Positions 35,833 through 45,884 of a DNA stretch of 64,000 nt are shown one piece after another. Source of the stretch: Cryobacterium sp. (GTDB lineage Bacteria > Actinomycetota > Actinomycetes > Actinomycetales > Microbacteriaceae). Position 1 is the first letter of the stretch. The number at the start of each line of letters is the position of its first letter. Both the position numbers and the translations under genes were made by a program. The notes under the pieces were generated by a model that was not told the DNA's origin, ran no database searches, and saw only the letters and a list, made by a program, of their open reading frames with translations. The stretch is taken from NCBI RefSeq assembly GCF_025463825.1, contig NZ_JAODBG010000119.1, forward strand, positions 62,001 to 126,000, in the 5' to 3' direction.

Positions 35833-36582
35833 TTACTTCTTGCCCTGCGCGGCAACGGCGGCGGCACCGGCGGCGGCAGCGGCAGGGTCGAGGTACTCAC
35901 CGGCGCCGGTGGGCGTGAGGTCCTCGTCCAGGCGGTACACCAGCGGGATGCCGGTGGGGATGTTCAGCTCGGCGATGTCGGCGTCGGAGATGCCGTCGAG
36001 GTGCTTGACCAGGGCGCGCAGCGAGTTGCCGTGCGCGGTGACGAGCACGGTCTTTCCGGTGCGGAGGTCCGCCGCGATGTCGGACTCCCAGTACGGCAGC
36101 ATCCGGGCGATGACGTCCTTGAGGCTTTCGGTGCGGGGCACCTCGTCGCCGAGGTCGGCGTAGCGGGCGTCGCCCACCTGGGTCCACTCGGAGGAGTCGT
36201 CGAGCAGGGGCGGCGGCACGTCGAACGAGCGGCGCCAGGTCTGGAACTGCTCCGGGCCGTACTTGGCGAGGGTCTCGGCCTTGTCCAGGCCCTGCAGGGC
36301 ACCGTAGTGGCGCTCGTTGAGGCGCCAGGAGCGCTTGACGTCGATCCAGAGCCGGTCGGCCGCTTCGAGGGCGATGTCGGCGGTCTGGATGGCGCGCGTG
36401 AGACGTGAGGTGTGCAGGATGTCCGGCAGCAGTCCGGACTCGGCCAGCAGCTCGCCGGCGCGCAACGCCTCGGCCCGGCCCTGGTCGCTCAGCCGCACAT
36501 CCACCCAACCGGTGAAGAGGTTTTGCTGGTTCCAGGTGCTGTTGCCATGGCGGAGGAGGATGAGGGTATAAGGAGCAGACAT
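35833..36582 (-). CDS. gpmA: 2,3-bisphosphoglycerate-dependent phosphoglycerate mutase
   Basis: The 249-aa enzyme interconverts 3- and 2-phosphoglycerate in glycolysis. Catalytic His11 lies in [10 protein letters not shown]; the second His is in [10 protein letters not shown] near 185, with substrate residues in [10 protein letters not shown]. The C-terminus is an Ala-rich tail ending AAQGKK. A TAGAGT hexamer 6 nt before the ATG suggests a leaderless message. Confidence 0.96.
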   Translation of the reverse strand: MSAPYTLILLRHGNSTWNQQNLFTGWVDVRLSDQGRAEALRAGELLAESGLLPDILHTSRLTRAIQTADIALEAADRLWIDVKRSWRLNERHYGALQGLDKAETLAKYGPEQFQTWRRSFDVPPPLLDDSSEWTQVGDARYADLGDEVPRTESLKDVIARMLPYWESDIAADLRTGKTVLVTAHGNSLRALVKHLDGISDADIAELNIPTGIPLVYRLDEDLTPTGAGEYLDPAAAAAGAAAVAAQGKK

Positions 36583-36588
36583 AGCTCA

Positions 36589-36594
36589 ACTCTA
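36589..36594 (-). promoter_or_regulatory. -10 hexamer of gpmA
   Basis: TAGAGT on the minus strand ends 6 nt before the ATG at 36582. Confidence 0.55.
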
Positions 36595-36658
36595 GCGAGG
36601 CGCGCGGGCGCACGCGGTCCCGGCCGGCGTGACGAAAGTCCCGCCGGACGGTGGGCCG

Positions 36659-37843
36659 TCAGCCGCGCGGGGCCCGCACACCCAGCCGCGGCAACCGTGG
36701 GACCTCGGCCACCGACCCGGCCGATTCCGGCACGATGACCTCCTGGCTGGCGGTGATGGAGATGCCCTGCGAGAGCACGTGCAGGGTCACCGTGCCCGGC
36801 ACGGTGCGCTTGATCACGGCGAGGGCGATGGGTCCCAGTTCGTAGTGGATGGCACTGGAGGTGATGGTGCCCACGGTGCGGCGCTCCGGCTCGCTGTTCG
36901 CGACGAACCGATCGCCCTGCACCTCGTCGCCGTGCACGGGCAGCACCGACTCCGAGCCGTCCAGGTGCAGCAGCACCAGGCGGCGCGGCGGGTGGCCGAG
37001 GTTGTGCACCTTCGCAACGGTCTCCTGCCCGCGGTAACAGCCCTTGTTCAGGTGCACGGCGGTGCGGAGCCAGTCCAGTTCGTGTGGGATGGTGCGGTCA
37101 TCGGCGTCGAGGGCGCCGCGGGGCCGCCAGGCGGCGATGCGCAGTGCCTCCAGGGCGAGGAGGCCGGCGGCGGTGACCGTACCCGCCGAGACGGCATCGC
37201 GAAGGGCCGGCAGCGCGGACCGGGTGATCAGCACCTCGGTCCACCGCCAGGTGGCGGCGGGGTGCGCGGTGTTCGCGGCGTACTGCCAACCGCCCGGGGC
37301 GACCTCGGTCCACGGGTCGTGCCAGACCAGCGGCACCCCGTTGGGGGCGGCCGCGCTCAGTGCGACGGCAGTGGGATCGGCGGCCATGGTGCCGACCGTG
37401 GCGTAGGCCAGGGTGTGATCGACGACCTGCACCCGCAGGGTGAAGCGCATCCGGTCGAGCCAGGCGTGCAGGCCGGGCAGCTCGGCGGCCTCGATCAGCA
37501 GCCAGGTCTCCACGCCGTCATCGAGCAGCGCGATGGCGTACTCGAGGTGGCCGGTCGGGTCCAGCAGCAGTGTCTCGGTGGACTGGCCGGGAGTGAGGCC
37601 GCGCAGTTCCTGGCTGGACATCGAGTTCAGCCAGGTGAGCCGGTCGGCACCGGAAATGGACAGCACCCCGCGGTGGGAGAGGTCCACGACGGCCTGGCCG
37701 GCCAGGAGCCGGCGTTGTTCGGTGTTCGGGCTGCCGTAGTGGGCGGCGACACCCGCGTCGATGCCCTGCGCCTGCACGGCCCCGTCGAGTTCGAGCAGGG
37801 GCGACCCCGCGGCGGAAACGATCGGTTCGGCGGTGCTGGTCAT
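36659..37843 (-). CDS. ygfZ: YgfZ/GcvT-like folate-binding protein
   Basis: The 394-aa protein has the aminomethyltransferase-like fold and the diagnostic KGCYRGQE motif (near 271-278, KxCxxGQE). YgfZ/IbaG-type proteins use tetrahydrofolate and help assemble or repair certain Fe-S enzymes such as MiaB. The ATG at 37843 has GGAGAG 5 nt upstream; a much longer open frame has no start evidence. Confidence 0.92.
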   Translation of the reverse strand: MTSTAEPIVSAAGSPLLELDGAVQAQGIDAGVAAHYGSPNTEQRRLLAGQAVVDLSHRGVLSISGADRLTWLNSMSSQELRGLTPGQSTETLLLDPTGHLEYAIALLDDGVETWLLIEAAELPGLHAWLDRMRFTLRVQVVDHTLAYATVGTMAADPTAVALSAAAPNGVPLVWHDPWTEVAPGGWQYAANTAHPAATWRWTEVLITRSALPALRDAVSAGTVTAAGLLALEALRIAAWRPRGALDADDRTIPHELDWLRTAVHLNKGCYRGQETVAKVHNLGHPPRRLVLLHLDGSESVLPVHGDEVQGDRFVANSEPERRTVGTITSSAIHYELGPIALAVIKRTVPGTVTLHVLSQGISITASQEVIVPESAGSVAEVPRLPRLGVRAPRG

Positions 37844-37997
37844 GAGGGCTCTCCTTCGGGGAAGCTCCGGGAATGCTGCCGGGGAGCGCCAGGGCAGTCG
37901 ACAGCGTGGAACTCCGGCCCATATGCTAACCCAACGGCCTGTATGACATCCCGTATTCCCGCCAGGGCCGGCTGCCCGCCCCGACGAGGAGTCACCG

Positions 37998-38636
37998 ATG
38001 ACTGTTCCCGCCCCGCTGCCCGCCGCGCTCCGCCTGTCCATGGGGGCGCTCACCCTGGTCGCGGTGGCGGCGACCTTCGTCTCCACCGCCGCCCGCGCCA
38101 CGATCAACCCGTTCAATTTCTTCGGGTTCTTCACCATCCAAAGCAACCTGCTGGCCGCGGGGGTGCTGCTCGCCACGGCGCTGTTGGTGCTGCGGAGCCG
38201 ACCGGTCCCGGACTGGCTGGTCCTGGCCCGGGCGGCGGCGACGGCGTACATGATCGTCGTCGGCGTCGTCTACAACACCCTGCTCACCGGACTGGCCGGC
38301 GGCGTCGACCTGCCCTGGGCGAACACCGTCCTGCACGTGCTGTTCCCGCTCTACTGCCTGCTGGACTGGTTGGTCTTCGCCGACCGGGACCGGCAGCCGT
38401 GGCGCCGCCTGTGGCTGCTGCTGGCCTACCCGGCGCTCTGGTGCAACGTGGTGCTCCTGCGCGGAGCGACGGACGGCTGGGTGCCGTACCCGTTCCTCAA
38501 CCCTGTGGCCGGGTATGACGTCGTGTTCGGTTGCGTGCTGCTGATCGCCGGAACCGTCCTCGCCGCCGGCGCCGTGGTGTTCGGGCTCAGCCGGGTGCGC
38601 CCGATCGGTGTGGTGCCGGTCAGGACACGCGGCTGA
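37998..38636 (+). CDS. Pr6Pr family membrane protein
   Basis: The 212-aa protein has six predicted membrane helices and the family core INPFNFFGFFTIQSNLLAAG near 36-55. Pr6Pr proteins are widespread in Actinobacteria and have no proven function. GAGGAG lies 6 nt before the ATG. It converges on the nitrobindin gene, with which its end nearly meets. Confidence 0.8.
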   Translation: MTVPAPLPAALRLSMGALTLVAVAATFVSTAARATINPFNFFGFFTIQSNLLAAGVLLATALLVLRSRPVPDWLVLARAAATAYMIVVGVVYNTLLTGLAGGVDLPWANTVLHVLFPLYCLLDWLVFADRDRQPWRRLWLLLAYPALWCNVVLLRGATDGWVPYPFLNPVAGYDVVFGCVLLIAGTVLAAGAVVFGLSRVRPIGVVPVRTRG

Positions 38637-39261
38637 GCCGGCCGGAGGCGTGGGTGCGCAGCTCCTCGCCGAGCGCGGCGATGTCCCACGCCCAGAGCAG
38701 GTGACTGTCGACGAGGCCGTAGAGCCGGGTGGCGGCCGCGTACGGTTTCGCGCCGCTGGTCTGCACGATCGCGTCCGTGGCCAGGTCGATGCGCGGGCCC
38801 TTCACCTGGCCGAGGTAGAGCTCCATGATGCCGCCCGGATGCACCAGGCTCACCTCGATGTCGAAACCATTGTCGGCATTGCGCAGCGTCTCCACCGCCT
38901 CCGCGGTCTGGAACGGTGCGGGGCCGACACCGGGGAGGAGGCCGGGCCCGGGGTCGCCGGCCTGCTGCGGGCGGCTGAGCCGCCAGTAACCGGTCTCGGT
39001 CATCAACGGGACGGCCGCGCCGGCCGTCGCGCCGGCGCCCGGATTACCGGTCGCCGTCGGCGCCTCGGGCTCCAGCCAGGTGTACGAGCTGTAGTTCAGG
39101 TGTTGCATGCCGTCATGGCTGAAGCTGATCCGGTGCCCGAATTCGCCGGTGACCTTCTTCCCGCCGACGGTGTAGTCGAGGATGCCCGAGCCTTCCCAGA
39201 CGCCGAGAAGCCACGACAAAGGAACGAGCTCGGACGGCAACCCGACCGGAAGTTCGTACAC
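38620..39261 (-). CDS. Nitrobindin-like heme protein (FABP family, DUF1794)
   Basis: The 213-aa beta-barrel has the family motif LLGVWEGSG (near 18-26) and the C-terminal MELYLGQVKGPRIDL. Nitrobindins bind heme and nitric oxide/peroxynitrite. It overlaps the Pr6Pr gene 3' end by 17 bp. The likely start is the GTG at 39261, five nt after the stop of a 37-residue membrane peptide gene, so translation may be coupled. The insertion around 75-95 is longer than usual. Confidence 0.82.
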   Translation of the reverse strand: MYELPVGLPSELVPLSWLLGVWEGSGILDYTVGGKKVTGEFGHRISFSHDGMQHLNYSSYTWLEPEAPTATGNPGAGATAGAAVPLMTETGYWRLSRPQQAGDPGPGLLPGVGPAPFQTAEAVETLRNADNGFDIEVSLVHPGGIMELYLGQVKGPRIDLATDAIVQTSGAKPYAAATRLYGLVDSHLLWAWDIAALGEELRTHASGRLSRVS

Positions 39262-39266
39262 TTCGG

Positions 39267-39380
39267 TTACCGCTGGCCCCGGAACAGCTTGAACAGCACG
39301 ACGCCGGAAACCCAGGCGATCGACAGGCTGGCCAGCGCGAGGAGGCCCAGGAACAGGATTTCGAGTGCGAGCGTTGACAT
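39267..39380 (-). CDS. 37-residue membrane peptide upstream of the nitrobindin gene
   Basis: The frame encodes MSTLALEILFLGLLALASLS...VVLFKLFRGQR: a single membrane helix (about 5-30) and a basic tail. A TAGAGT hexamer ends 6 nt before the ATG, so it is probably transcribed leaderlessly and leads the nitrobindin gene. Similar small K-L-F-x-G-Q-R proteins occur beside nitrobindins in Actinobacteria. Function unknown. Confidence 0.65.
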   Translation of the reverse strand: MSTLALEILFLGLLALASLSIAWVSGVVLFKLFRGQR

Positions 39381-39386
39381 GCCCCA

Positions 39387-39392
39387 ACTCTA
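39387..39392 (-). promoter_or_regulatory. -10 hexamer of the 37-residue peptide gene
   Basis: TAGAGT on the minus strand ends 6 nt before the ATG at 39380. Confidence 0.5.
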
Positions 39393-39440
39393 GCCTCTGG
39401 CGCGCGCCCCGCGGCCGAAACGCCGAACCGTGCCGAACCG

Positions 39441-39728
39441 TTATCCGAGGCCGACGAGGCCGACGAGGCCAAAAATGCCGGTGGCCGCGGCGAGGACCAG
39501 AACAGCGCCGACCAGGCTCTGGGTCACCCGGCTCACGTATCCCTCTTTCTGCCCGGTGGACAGCTGGGCCGCAAGGGTGAGGATGGTGCAGCCCGCCAGG
39601 GAGAGGCTGGTCCAGACCAGCCGATTTTCCGGGGCGACGAGCACGCCGATCAGGACCGCACAGACGGCGGCGACCAGCCAAATCACTCCAACACTCACAC
39701 GCTTCCAACTCACAAACCCATTCTGCAC
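39441..39728 (-). CDS. Small three-helix membrane protein
   Basis: A 95-aa protein with hydrophobic segments near 12-30, 37-55 and 70-93, ending GIFGLVGLVGLG. No family recognised. A GTG at 39728 is used; a second GTG at residue 6 is possible. It is divergent from glnR. Confidence 0.6.
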   Translation of the reverse strand: MQNGFVSWKRVSVGVIWLVAAVCAVLIGVLVAPENRLVWTSLSLAGCTILTLAAQLSTGQKEGYVSRVTQSLVGAVLVLAAATGIFGLVGLVGLG

Positions 39729-39786
39729 GCCAGAGTCGCATTCCGTGGCACGCTAGGATTACCGGGAAGATACTTGGAGGACCTGC

Positions 39787-40479
39787 GTGGCGCAGCTGTT
39801 GATCCTGACCTCGGCGGTGAACGACGAAGTTCTCCCCGCCCTGGCGTTGCTCTCACACAGCACACGATTCATTCCGGCGCAGCCGGATCAGCTCATCACC
39901 GCGCCCGATTCCGATTTGATCCTGGTCGACGCACGGTCGAACCTGATGGCCGCCAAGTCGCTGTGCCAGATCCTGCGGACCACCGGAAGCAGCGTGCCGC
40001 TGCTCCTGGTCATCACCGAGGGCGGGCTCACCGCCGTCAGCCCGGACTGGGGCGTCGACGACGTGGTGCTGAACACCGCCGGTCCCGCCGAGGTCGACGC
40101 TCGCATCCGCCTCGCCGCCGGCCGCACCTCGCACAACGAACCCTCCCCCACGATTCGTGCCGCCGGCGTCGTCATCGACGAAGCCAGCTACTCCGCCAAG
40201 GTGCACGGCAAGCCGCTCGACCTCACCTATAAGGAGTTCGAGCTGCTGCGGTTCCTCGCCGCGCACCCGTCGCGGGTGTTCACCCGTGAGCAGCTGCTCA
40301 GCGAGGTCTGGGGCTACGACTACTTCGGCGGCACCCGCACCGTCGACGTGCACGTGCGGCGGCTCCGCGCGAAGCTCGGCGACCAGGAATCCCTGATCGG
40401 CACGGTACGCAACGTCGGCTACCGCTTCAACGTCTACGAGGAGGACGGCGAGCGTGTCGTTCACTCTGTCGGCACCTGA
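39787..40479 (+). CDS. glnR: Orphan nitrogen regulator GlnR
   Basis: The 230-aa protein matches actinobacterial GlnR: an atypical receiver ([20 protein letters not shown]; the usual acidic pair is absent, one Asp in ILVDARSN kept) and a winged helix ([46 protein letters not shown]). GlnR controls ammonium-assimilation genes without a partner kinase. The GTG start has GGAGG 6 nt upstream. The mshD start lies inside its last codons. Confidence 0.93.
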   Translation: MAQLLILTSAVNDEVLPALALLSHSTRFIPAQPDQLITAPDSDLILVDARSNLMAAKSLCQILRTTGSSVPLLLVITEGGLTAVSPDWGVDDVVLNTAGPAEVDARIRLAAGRTSHNEPSPTIRAAGVVIDEASYSAKVHGKPLDLTYKEFELLRFLAAHPSRVFTREQLLSEVWGYDYFGGTRTVDVHVRRLRAKLGDQESLIGTVRNVGYRFNVYEEDGERVVHSVGT

Positions 40480-41380
40480 CCTGGCCGACGCCGCTTTCGC
40501 GGCTCGCTTCCACGACGTCGCCGACGCGGCCGCGCACACCGACGGGCACCGGCCCTTCAACGAACAGGCCCTGCTCGACGTGCGCTCGGGCCGCCGCCGG
40601 CCGCAGCTGCTGCTCGAGGGTGAAGACGCCGTCGGCGCCGCGATCCTGGGCGCCGGCGAGATCGACTTGGTCGTGCATCCGCGCTACCGCCGGCGTGGGC
40701 ACGCCACCGCCGCGCTCCGCCGCGTGTTCGAGGACGAGGGCGGCATGTCCGGCGACCTGACCGCCTGGGCGCACGGCGACCACCCCGGCGCCCGTGCCCT
40801 CGCCGACCGGTTCGGCTTCAGCGCCGCGCGCACCCTGCTGCAGCTGGAGCGGCCGCTCAGCGCCGCCGACGACTCCCCCGAGCTTCCGGCCGGCGTGGTC
40901 ATCACGGCGTTCCGCCCCGCCACGGCCGGCGACCCCGGTGACGCCGCCGAATGGGTGCGGTTGAACGCCCTGATCTTCGCCGCGCATCCGGAACAGGGCG
41001 CCCTCACCGAGGCCGACCTGGCCGCCCGCCAGGACGAACCCTGGTTCGATGCCGGAGACCTGCTGCTGGCCCGGACGAGCCGGCCGGACTCCGCGCCGGA
41101 CGACGCCGCGCCCGGGCCGATCCTCGGCTACAACTGGCTCAAGATCGAACCCGGCTCATCGCTCGGTGAGATCTACGTCCTCGGAGTGCACCCCGATTCC
41201 GCCGGCGCCGGCCTCGGCCGCGCCCTGATGCTGGCCGGCCTCGCCCGCCTGCGTGAGCGGGGCTGCACGGCCGTCGAACTGTATGTGGAGGCCGAGAGCA
41301 CCGCCCCGGTGCGCCTGTATCGCAGCCTCGGATTCGCCGACCGTACGGTGGATGTGCAGTATCACCGCTGGCCTCGTTAA
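40454..41380 (+). CDS. mshD: Mycothiol synthase MshD
   Basis: The 308-aa protein carries two GNAT acetyltransferase domains: about 1-140 ([17 protein letters not shown]) and 150-308 ([18 protein letters not shown]). It acetylates Cys-GlcN-Ins, the last step of mycothiol, the actinobacterial low-molecular thiol. A GTG start at 40454 overlaps glnR by 26 bp and has GGAGGA upstream. The glnR-mshD order recurs in Actinobacteria. Confidence 0.94.
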   Translation: MSFTLSAPDLADAAFAARFHDVADAAAHTDGHRPFNEQALLDVRSGRRRPQLLLEGEDAVGAAILGAGEIDLVVHPRYRRRGHATAALRRVFEDEGGMSGDLTAWAHGDHPGARALADRFGFSAARTLLQLERPLSAADDSPELPAGVVITAFRPATAGDPGDAAEWVRLNALIFAAHPEQGALTEADLAARQDEPWFDAGDLLLARTSRPDSAPDDAAPGPILGYNWLKIEPGSSLGEIYVLGVHPDSAGAGLGRALMLAGLARLRERGCTAVELYVEAESTAPVRLYRSLGFADRTVDVQYHRWPR

Positions 41381-41395
41381 GGTTCCGTTCACCGT
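41374..41395 (+). promoter_or_regulatory. PHO-box-like repeat upstream of ppk
   Basis: TCGTTAAGGTT and CCGTTCACCGT form two 11-bp direct units with GTT repeating at 11 bp. The repeat overlaps the mshD stop and ends about 42 bp before the ppk ATG, right for activation of the CAAGAT -10 at 41425. Confidence 0.65.
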
Positions 41396-41424
41396 GATCG
41401 TCGCGCCCGCTCGGCGCCGGGTGT

Positions 41425-41430
41425 CAAGAT
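41425..41430 (+). promoter_or_regulatory. -10 hexamer of ppk
   Basis: CAAGAT ends 6 nt before the ppk ATG; one mismatch to TANNNT. Confidence 0.4.
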
Positions 41431-41436
41431 GGACAG

Positions 41437-43611
41437 ATGGACGGCGACAACATCCCAGGCACCTCAGGGCTCGAGAGCGAACTCGACGACGATTTTGACC
41501 CTCAGATCGGCAAAAACGATCCCGCACTCCCGATCGAGCGGTACCTCGACCGAGAGCTGAGCTGGCTGGCCTTCAACCAGCGAGTGCTCGAGCTGGCCGA
41601 AGACCCAGCCCTGCCGGTCCTGGAGCGGGCGAACTTCCTGGCCATCTTCGCCAGCAACCTCGACGAGTTCTTCATGGTGCGGGTCGCCGGGCTCAAGCGC
41701 CGCATCCTGACCGGCCTGGCGGTGCCCACCAACGTGGGCCGCGCCCCGCAGGATGTGCTCACCGACATCTCGAAGGCCGCGCACGTGCTGCAGGACCGGC
41801 ACGCGCACGCCTTCCAGGAGCTGGTGCGCCCGGCCCTGGCCGAACACGGCGTGGACATCGTCACCTGGGACAGCCTCTCCGACGTGGACCGCCGGTCGCT
41901 GCGCGGCTACTTCGGCAACCAGATCTTCCCGGTGCTGATGCCGTTGGCCGTCGACCCGGCGCACCCGTTCCCGTACATCTCCGGCCTCTCGCTCAACCTC
42001 GCCGTGCGGCTGCACAGCTCCAAGACCGGCAAGCAGGAATTCGCCCGGCTCAAGGTGCCCTCCATGCTGCCGCGCTTCGTGCGGGTGGACCGCACCGAGT
42101 CCGTCGACAAGGTGCGCTTCATCACCCTGGAAGACCTCATCGCCAACCACCTCGAGGATCTCTTCCCCGGCATGGACATCCTCGAACACCACGTGTTCCG
42201 GGTCACCCGCAACGAGGACGTCGTCATCGAGGAAGACGACACCGAGAACCTGATCAAGGCCCTCGAGAAGGAGCTGCTGCGCCGCCGGTTCGGCCCGCCC
42301 ATCCGCCTCGAGGTCACCGAGGACATGGACGAGGTGACGCTTGGACTGCTCGTGCGCGAGCTCGACGTCACCGAGCAGGAGGTCTACCGCCTGCCCGCAC
42401 CGCTGGACCTCGGCGGGCTGTTCGATCTGCGCATCGACCGGCCGGACCTGCACTACACCAAGCACGTGCCCACCACCGCGGCGCAGCTGCTCACCGGCGA
42501 ACCCAACCAGGAATCCGATATCTTCCGGGCGATCAGCCGGGGCGACGTCCTGCTGCACCACCCGTACGAATCGTTCGCGACCAGCGTGCAGGCGTTCCTG
42601 GAGCAGGCCGCCGCCGACCCGAACGTGCTCGCCATCAAGCAGACCCTGTACCGCACCTCGGGCGACAGCCCGATCGTGGAGGCGCTGATCGCCGCCGCGG
42701 AGTCCGGCAAGCAGGTCTTGGCGCTGGTGGAGATCAAGGCCCGCTTCGACGAGCAGGCGAACATCTCCTGGGCACGCAAGCTCGAGAAGGCCGGCGTGCA
42801 CGTGGTGTACGGCCTGGTCGGGCTGAAGACGCACTGCAAGCTCGCCCTCGTGGTGCGCTACGAGAAGGGCGTGCTGCGGCACTACAGCCACATCGGCACC
42901 GGCAACTACAACCCCAAGACCAGTCGCATCTACGAAGACATGGGGCTGTTGACGGCGGATGACCAGGTCGGCAAGGACCTCACCCGGCTGTTCAACGAAC
43001 TCTCCGGGTACGCCATCGAGAAGAAGTTCAAGCGCCTGCTGGTGGCGCCGCTGCACCTGCGGAAGGCGCTGCTCAAGCGCATCGCCGACGAGACCACGAA
43101 CGCGCTGGCCGGCAAGCCCGCCGGCATCCGCATCAAGGTCAACTCGATGGTCGACGAGGACATCATCGACGCGCTCTACCGGGCCAGCCAGGCCGGGGTG
43201 CCCGTCGACGTGTGGGTGCGCGGCATCTGCAGCCTCAAGCCCGGCGTGCCCGGCCTGAGCGAGAACATCCGGGTGCGGTCGATCCTCGGCCGGTACCTCG
43301 AGCACTCGCGGATCTTCTGCTTCCACACCCTGGGCGAGACGCAGGTGTTCATCGGCAGCGCCGACATGATGCACCGCAACCTCGACCGCCGCGTCGAGGC
43401 TCTGGTGCGCCTCGTCGACCCGCGCCACCTCAACGAGGTGGATGCCCTCTTCACCCGGGCCATGGACGAGCGCACCTCGTCGTGGTGGCTGGACGGCAAC
43501 GGCGAATGGACCCGGCACCACCTGGATGGTGACGGAGCGCCCCTCGACGACATGCAGAACCGGTTGATGCAGCAGATCGGCCAGCGGAAGCGCCCGGTGA
43601 GCCGCCGATGA
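41437..43611 (+). CDS. ppk1: Polyphosphate kinase 1
   Basis: The 724-aa enzyme reversibly makes inorganic polyphosphate from ATP. Its autophosphorylated His is about His485 in [20 protein letters not shown]; a second conserved His is in [14 protein letters not shown] near 650. N-terminal motif [17 protein letters not shown]. With the PHO box upstream it would be induced in phosphate stress together with pst. It overlaps the next gene by 4 nt. Confidence 0.97.
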   Translation: MDGDNIPGTSGLESELDDDFDPQIGKNDPALPIERYLDRELSWLAFNQRVLELAEDPALPVLERANFLAIFASNLDEFFMVRVAGLKRRILTGLAVPTNVGRAPQDVLTDISKAAHVLQDRHAHAFQELVRPALAEHGVDIVTWDSLSDVDRRSLRGYFGNQIFPVLMPLAVDPAHPFPYISGLSLNLAVRLHSSKTGKQEFARLKVPSMLPRFVRVDRTESVDKVRFITLEDLIANHLEDLFPGMDILEHHVFRVTRNEDVVIEEDDTENLIKALEKELLRRRFGPPIRLEVTEDMDEVTLGLLVRELDVTEQEVYRLPAPLDLGGLFDLRIDRPDLHYTKHVPTTAAQLLTGEPNQESDIFRAISRGDVLLHHPYESFATSVQAFLEQAAADPNVLAIKQTLYRTSGDSPIVEALIAAAESGKQVLALVEIKARFDEQANISWARKLEKAGVHVVYGLVGLKTHCKLALVVRYEKGVLRHYSHIGTGNYNPKTSRIYEDMGLLTADDQVGKDLTRLFNELSGYAIEKKFKRLLVAPLHLRKALLKRIADETTNALAGKPAGIRIKVNSMVDEDIIDALYRASQAGVPVDVWVRGICSLKPGVPGLSENIRVRSILGRYLEHSRIFCFHTLGETQVFIGSADMMHRNLDRRVEALVRLVDPRHLNEVDALFTRAMDERTSSWWLDGNGEWTRHHLDGDGAPLDDMQNRLMQQIGQRKRPVSRR

Positions 43612-44549
43612 CCGACACTGCCACCGTTTACGCGGCCGGTGCGGTCCTGTGGCGGCTCATCGACGGCAAGATGCACGTGCTGCTGATCCACCGCACCGTG
43701 CACGGCGACATCACCATCCCCAAGGGCAAGGTCGACCCCGGCGAGACCCTGCCGATCACGGCGGTGCGGGAGATCAAGGAGGAGACCGGCCTGGCCATCG
43801 CGCTCGGGGTGCCGCTCGGCGTCTCCGAGTACCCGATGCCCAACGGCAAAACCAAGGTTGTGCACTACTGGGCGGCGGAGGTGCTGCCCGAGCACATCCT
43901 GCACTCCACCTTCGTGCCCAACGGCGAGGTCGCCGCCCTCGAATGGGTCACCATCAAGAAGGCCAGGACGTACCTCAGCTACGCGCCGGACGTGGAGATC
44001 ATCGACGCCTTCGCCGGGCTGGTGACCCAGGGCATCACCCGCACCTTCGCCATCATCGCGCTGCGGCACGCCAAGGCCACCCCGCCGCACGACTGGTCCG
44101 GCCCCGACGCCACCCGTCCGCTCAGCGAACGGGGGGTGGCGCAGGCCGCCGCGCTGGTGGGCACGGTCAGCGCGTGGCGGCCGCAACGGATCTTCGCCAG
44201 TACCGCCACCCGGTGCGTCACCACGGTGGCGCCGCTGTCCGCGTCGACCGGGGTGCCGTTCAAACGCACCGACCTGATCAGCCAGGACGCCTGGGAGGAA
44301 GGCACCTCCGATGTGCGGCACGCCGTGGGCAAGCGTATCCGCGCCCGCAAGACCGCGGTGCTGTGCAGCCACGGACCGGTGCTGCCCGACATCCTGCGGG
44401 AGATCGCCCTGGCGACGGGCTCCCCGGTGACGCACCGGCTCTCCAACGCCGCCGTGCTGGCGCCCAGCGGGTTCTCGGTCGTGCATCTCTCCAGCGACAA
44501 TCCGAGTGCGGGGATCCTGGCGATCGAGAGCCACCCGCCGCGCCTATAG
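43608..44549 (+). CDS. mutT1: MutT1-like Nudix hydrolase fused to a histidine phosphatase domain
   Basis: The 313-aa protein has an N-terminal Nudix domain ([20 protein letters not shown] box near 40-60) and a C-terminal histidine-phosphatase domain (ALRHAKA near 148-154 carrying the active His). In mycobacteria this fusion degrades 8-oxo-dGTP and other oxidised nucleotides in two steps. Beside ppk it might instead handle phosphate-rich nucleotides such as Ap4A. The ATG overlaps the ppk stop. Confidence 0.9.
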   Translation: MTDTATVYAAGAVLWRLIDGKMHVLLIHRTVHGDITIPKGKVDPGETLPITAVREIKEETGLAIALGVPLGVSEYPMPNGKTKVVHYWAAEVLPEHILHSTFVPNGEVAALEWVTIKKARTYLSYAPDVEIIDAFAGLVTQGITRTFAIIALRHAKATPPHDWSGPDATRPLSERGVAQAAALVGTVSAWRPQRIFASTATRCVTTVAPLSASTGVPFKRTDLISQDAWEEGTSDVRHAVGKRIRARKTAVLCSHGPVLPDILREIALATGSPVTHRLSNAAVLAPSGFSVVHLSSDNPSAGILAIESHPPRL

Positions 44550-44569
44550 CCCGCCCCTGCCCTCCCCCG

Positions 44570-44599
44570 ACGCCCGCACTCCGACCGGACTGCGGGCGT
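44570..44599 (+). terminator. Terminator after ppk-mutT1
   Basis: ACGCCCGCA and TGCGGGCGT pair across a 12-nt loop, followed by TGTCGTGT. It separates the ppk operon from pst. Confidence 0.6.
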
Positions 44600-44626
44600 T
44601 GTCGTGTGCGCACCAACCGTCGGCAT

Positions 44627-44671
44627 CCGTTTACCTGCCGTTCACCCAGGAGGGGGAGTGTCGTTAACCAC
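44627..44671 (+). promoter_or_regulatory. PHO-box-like repeats upstream of pstS
   Basis: CCGTTTACCTG and CCGTTCACCCA are two exact 11-bp direct units, and a third, TCGTTAACCAC, begins 23 bp further on (44661). This is the best PHO box in the window and fits RegX3/PhoP control. Confidence 0.75.
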
Positions 44672-44765
44672 AAGGAATAGCGTCTGTCGAGGGCCAGCAC
44701 CGGCCCGAAGTTCGCAGGGTTCTCCTGTGATCGCATTCCCTGTAGTTGACCTGAAAAGGATCCTT

Positions 44766-45866
44766 GTGAATCTCATGCGTTATGGCCGCCCGGCGGTCAT
44801 TGCCATTGCCGTAGCACTCGTTCTCTCCTCCTGCGCGTCGAACGAGGGGGGCGCCAGCACGTCCACCGCCGGTGCCGCAGCTGAGACCGCCGTCGCCGGC
44901 ACCATCAACGTCGCGGGCGCGTCCTCGCAGGGCTCCGCGCAGGAAGCGTGGATCTCCGCGTTCCAGACCGCCAACCCCGACGTCACCATCAACTACGACC
45001 CGTCGGGCTCCGGCGCCGGCCGCGAGACCTTCATCGCCGGCGGCACCGACTTCGCCGGTTCGGACTCCTACCTCAGCGACGAAGAACTCGCCGGCACCTT
45101 CGCAGCCTGCGCGCCCGACACCCTCGCCGTGGACCTGCCGGTCTACATCTCCCCGATCGCCGTCATCTTCAACGTCGAGGGCGTCACCGACCTCAACCTG
45201 GATGCCGACACGCTCGCCAAGATCTTCACCGGCGCCATCACCACCTGGAACGACCCGGCCATCGCGGCGCTGAACGAGGACGCCACCCTGCCGGCCACCG
45301 CGATCACCGCCGTGCACCGCTCGGACGACTCCGGCACCACCAAGAACTTCGCCGACTACCTCTTCCAGGCCGCACCCGACGTGTGGACCGAGAAGCCGGC
45401 CGACCCCTTCCCGTACCAGACCGGTGAGGGCGCCCAGGGCACCTCCGGTGTCGTCGACGCCGTCACCAACGGCACCGGCACCATCGGCTACGCCGACGCG
45501 TCGCGCGCCGGTGACCTCGGTGTCGCCAAGATCAAGGTCGGCGAAGAATTCGTCGAGTACACGGCCGAGGCCGCTGCCGCCGTCGTCGACGGTTCGCCGC
45601 TGGTCGAGGGCCGCGCCGACAACGACCTGGCGATCAAGCTGGACCGCCTCACCACCGACGCGACCCACTACCCGCTCGTGCTCGTGAGCTACGCGCTCGT
45701 CTGCACCGAATACGCCGACGCCGAGCAGGGCACCCTGGTCAAGGAGTACGTCAGCTACATGGCCAGCGAGGCCGGCCAGGAGGAGGCTGCGGCATCCGCC
45801 GGCGCCGCCCCGCTGTCCGCCGACCTGCAGGCCAAGGTCGCCGCGGTCCTCGAGACCGTCAAGTAA
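44766..45866 (+). CDS. pstS: Phosphate-binding lipoprotein PstS
   Basis: The 366-aa protein has a lipoprotein signal (AVALVLSSCAS; lipobox Cys near 22) and the periplasmic-type phosphate-binding fold: AGASSQGSAQEAWI, GSGAGRETFIAGG, and SDDSGTTKNFADYLF. It captures phosphate outside the membrane for PstCAB. The GTG at 44766 with AAAGGA 6 nt upstream was chosen over an ATG three codons later. Confidence 0.96.
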   Translation: MNLMRYGRPAVIAIAVALVLSSCASNEGGASTSTAGAAAETAVAGTINVAGASSQGSAQEAWISAFQTANPDVTINYDPSGSGAGRETFIAGGTDFAGSDSYLSDEELAGTFAACAPDTLAVDLPVYISPIAVIFNVEGVTDLNLDADTLAKIFTGAITTWNDPAIAALNEDATLPATAITAVHRSDDSGTTKNFADYLFQAAPDVWTEKPADPFPYQTGEGAQGTSGVVDAVTNGTGTIGYADASRAGDLGVAKIKVGEEFVEYTAEAAAAVVDGSPLVEGRADNDLAIKLDRLTTDATHYPLVLVSYALVCTEYADAEQGTLVKEYVSYMASEAGQEEAAASAGAAPLSADLQAKVAAVLETVK

Positions 45867-45884
45867 ACATCCGCTGAGCCTCAC

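Noticed and set aside
41464-43521. Long minus-strand frame opposite ppk
   Set aside because: Antisense shadow of a clear polyphosphate kinase.
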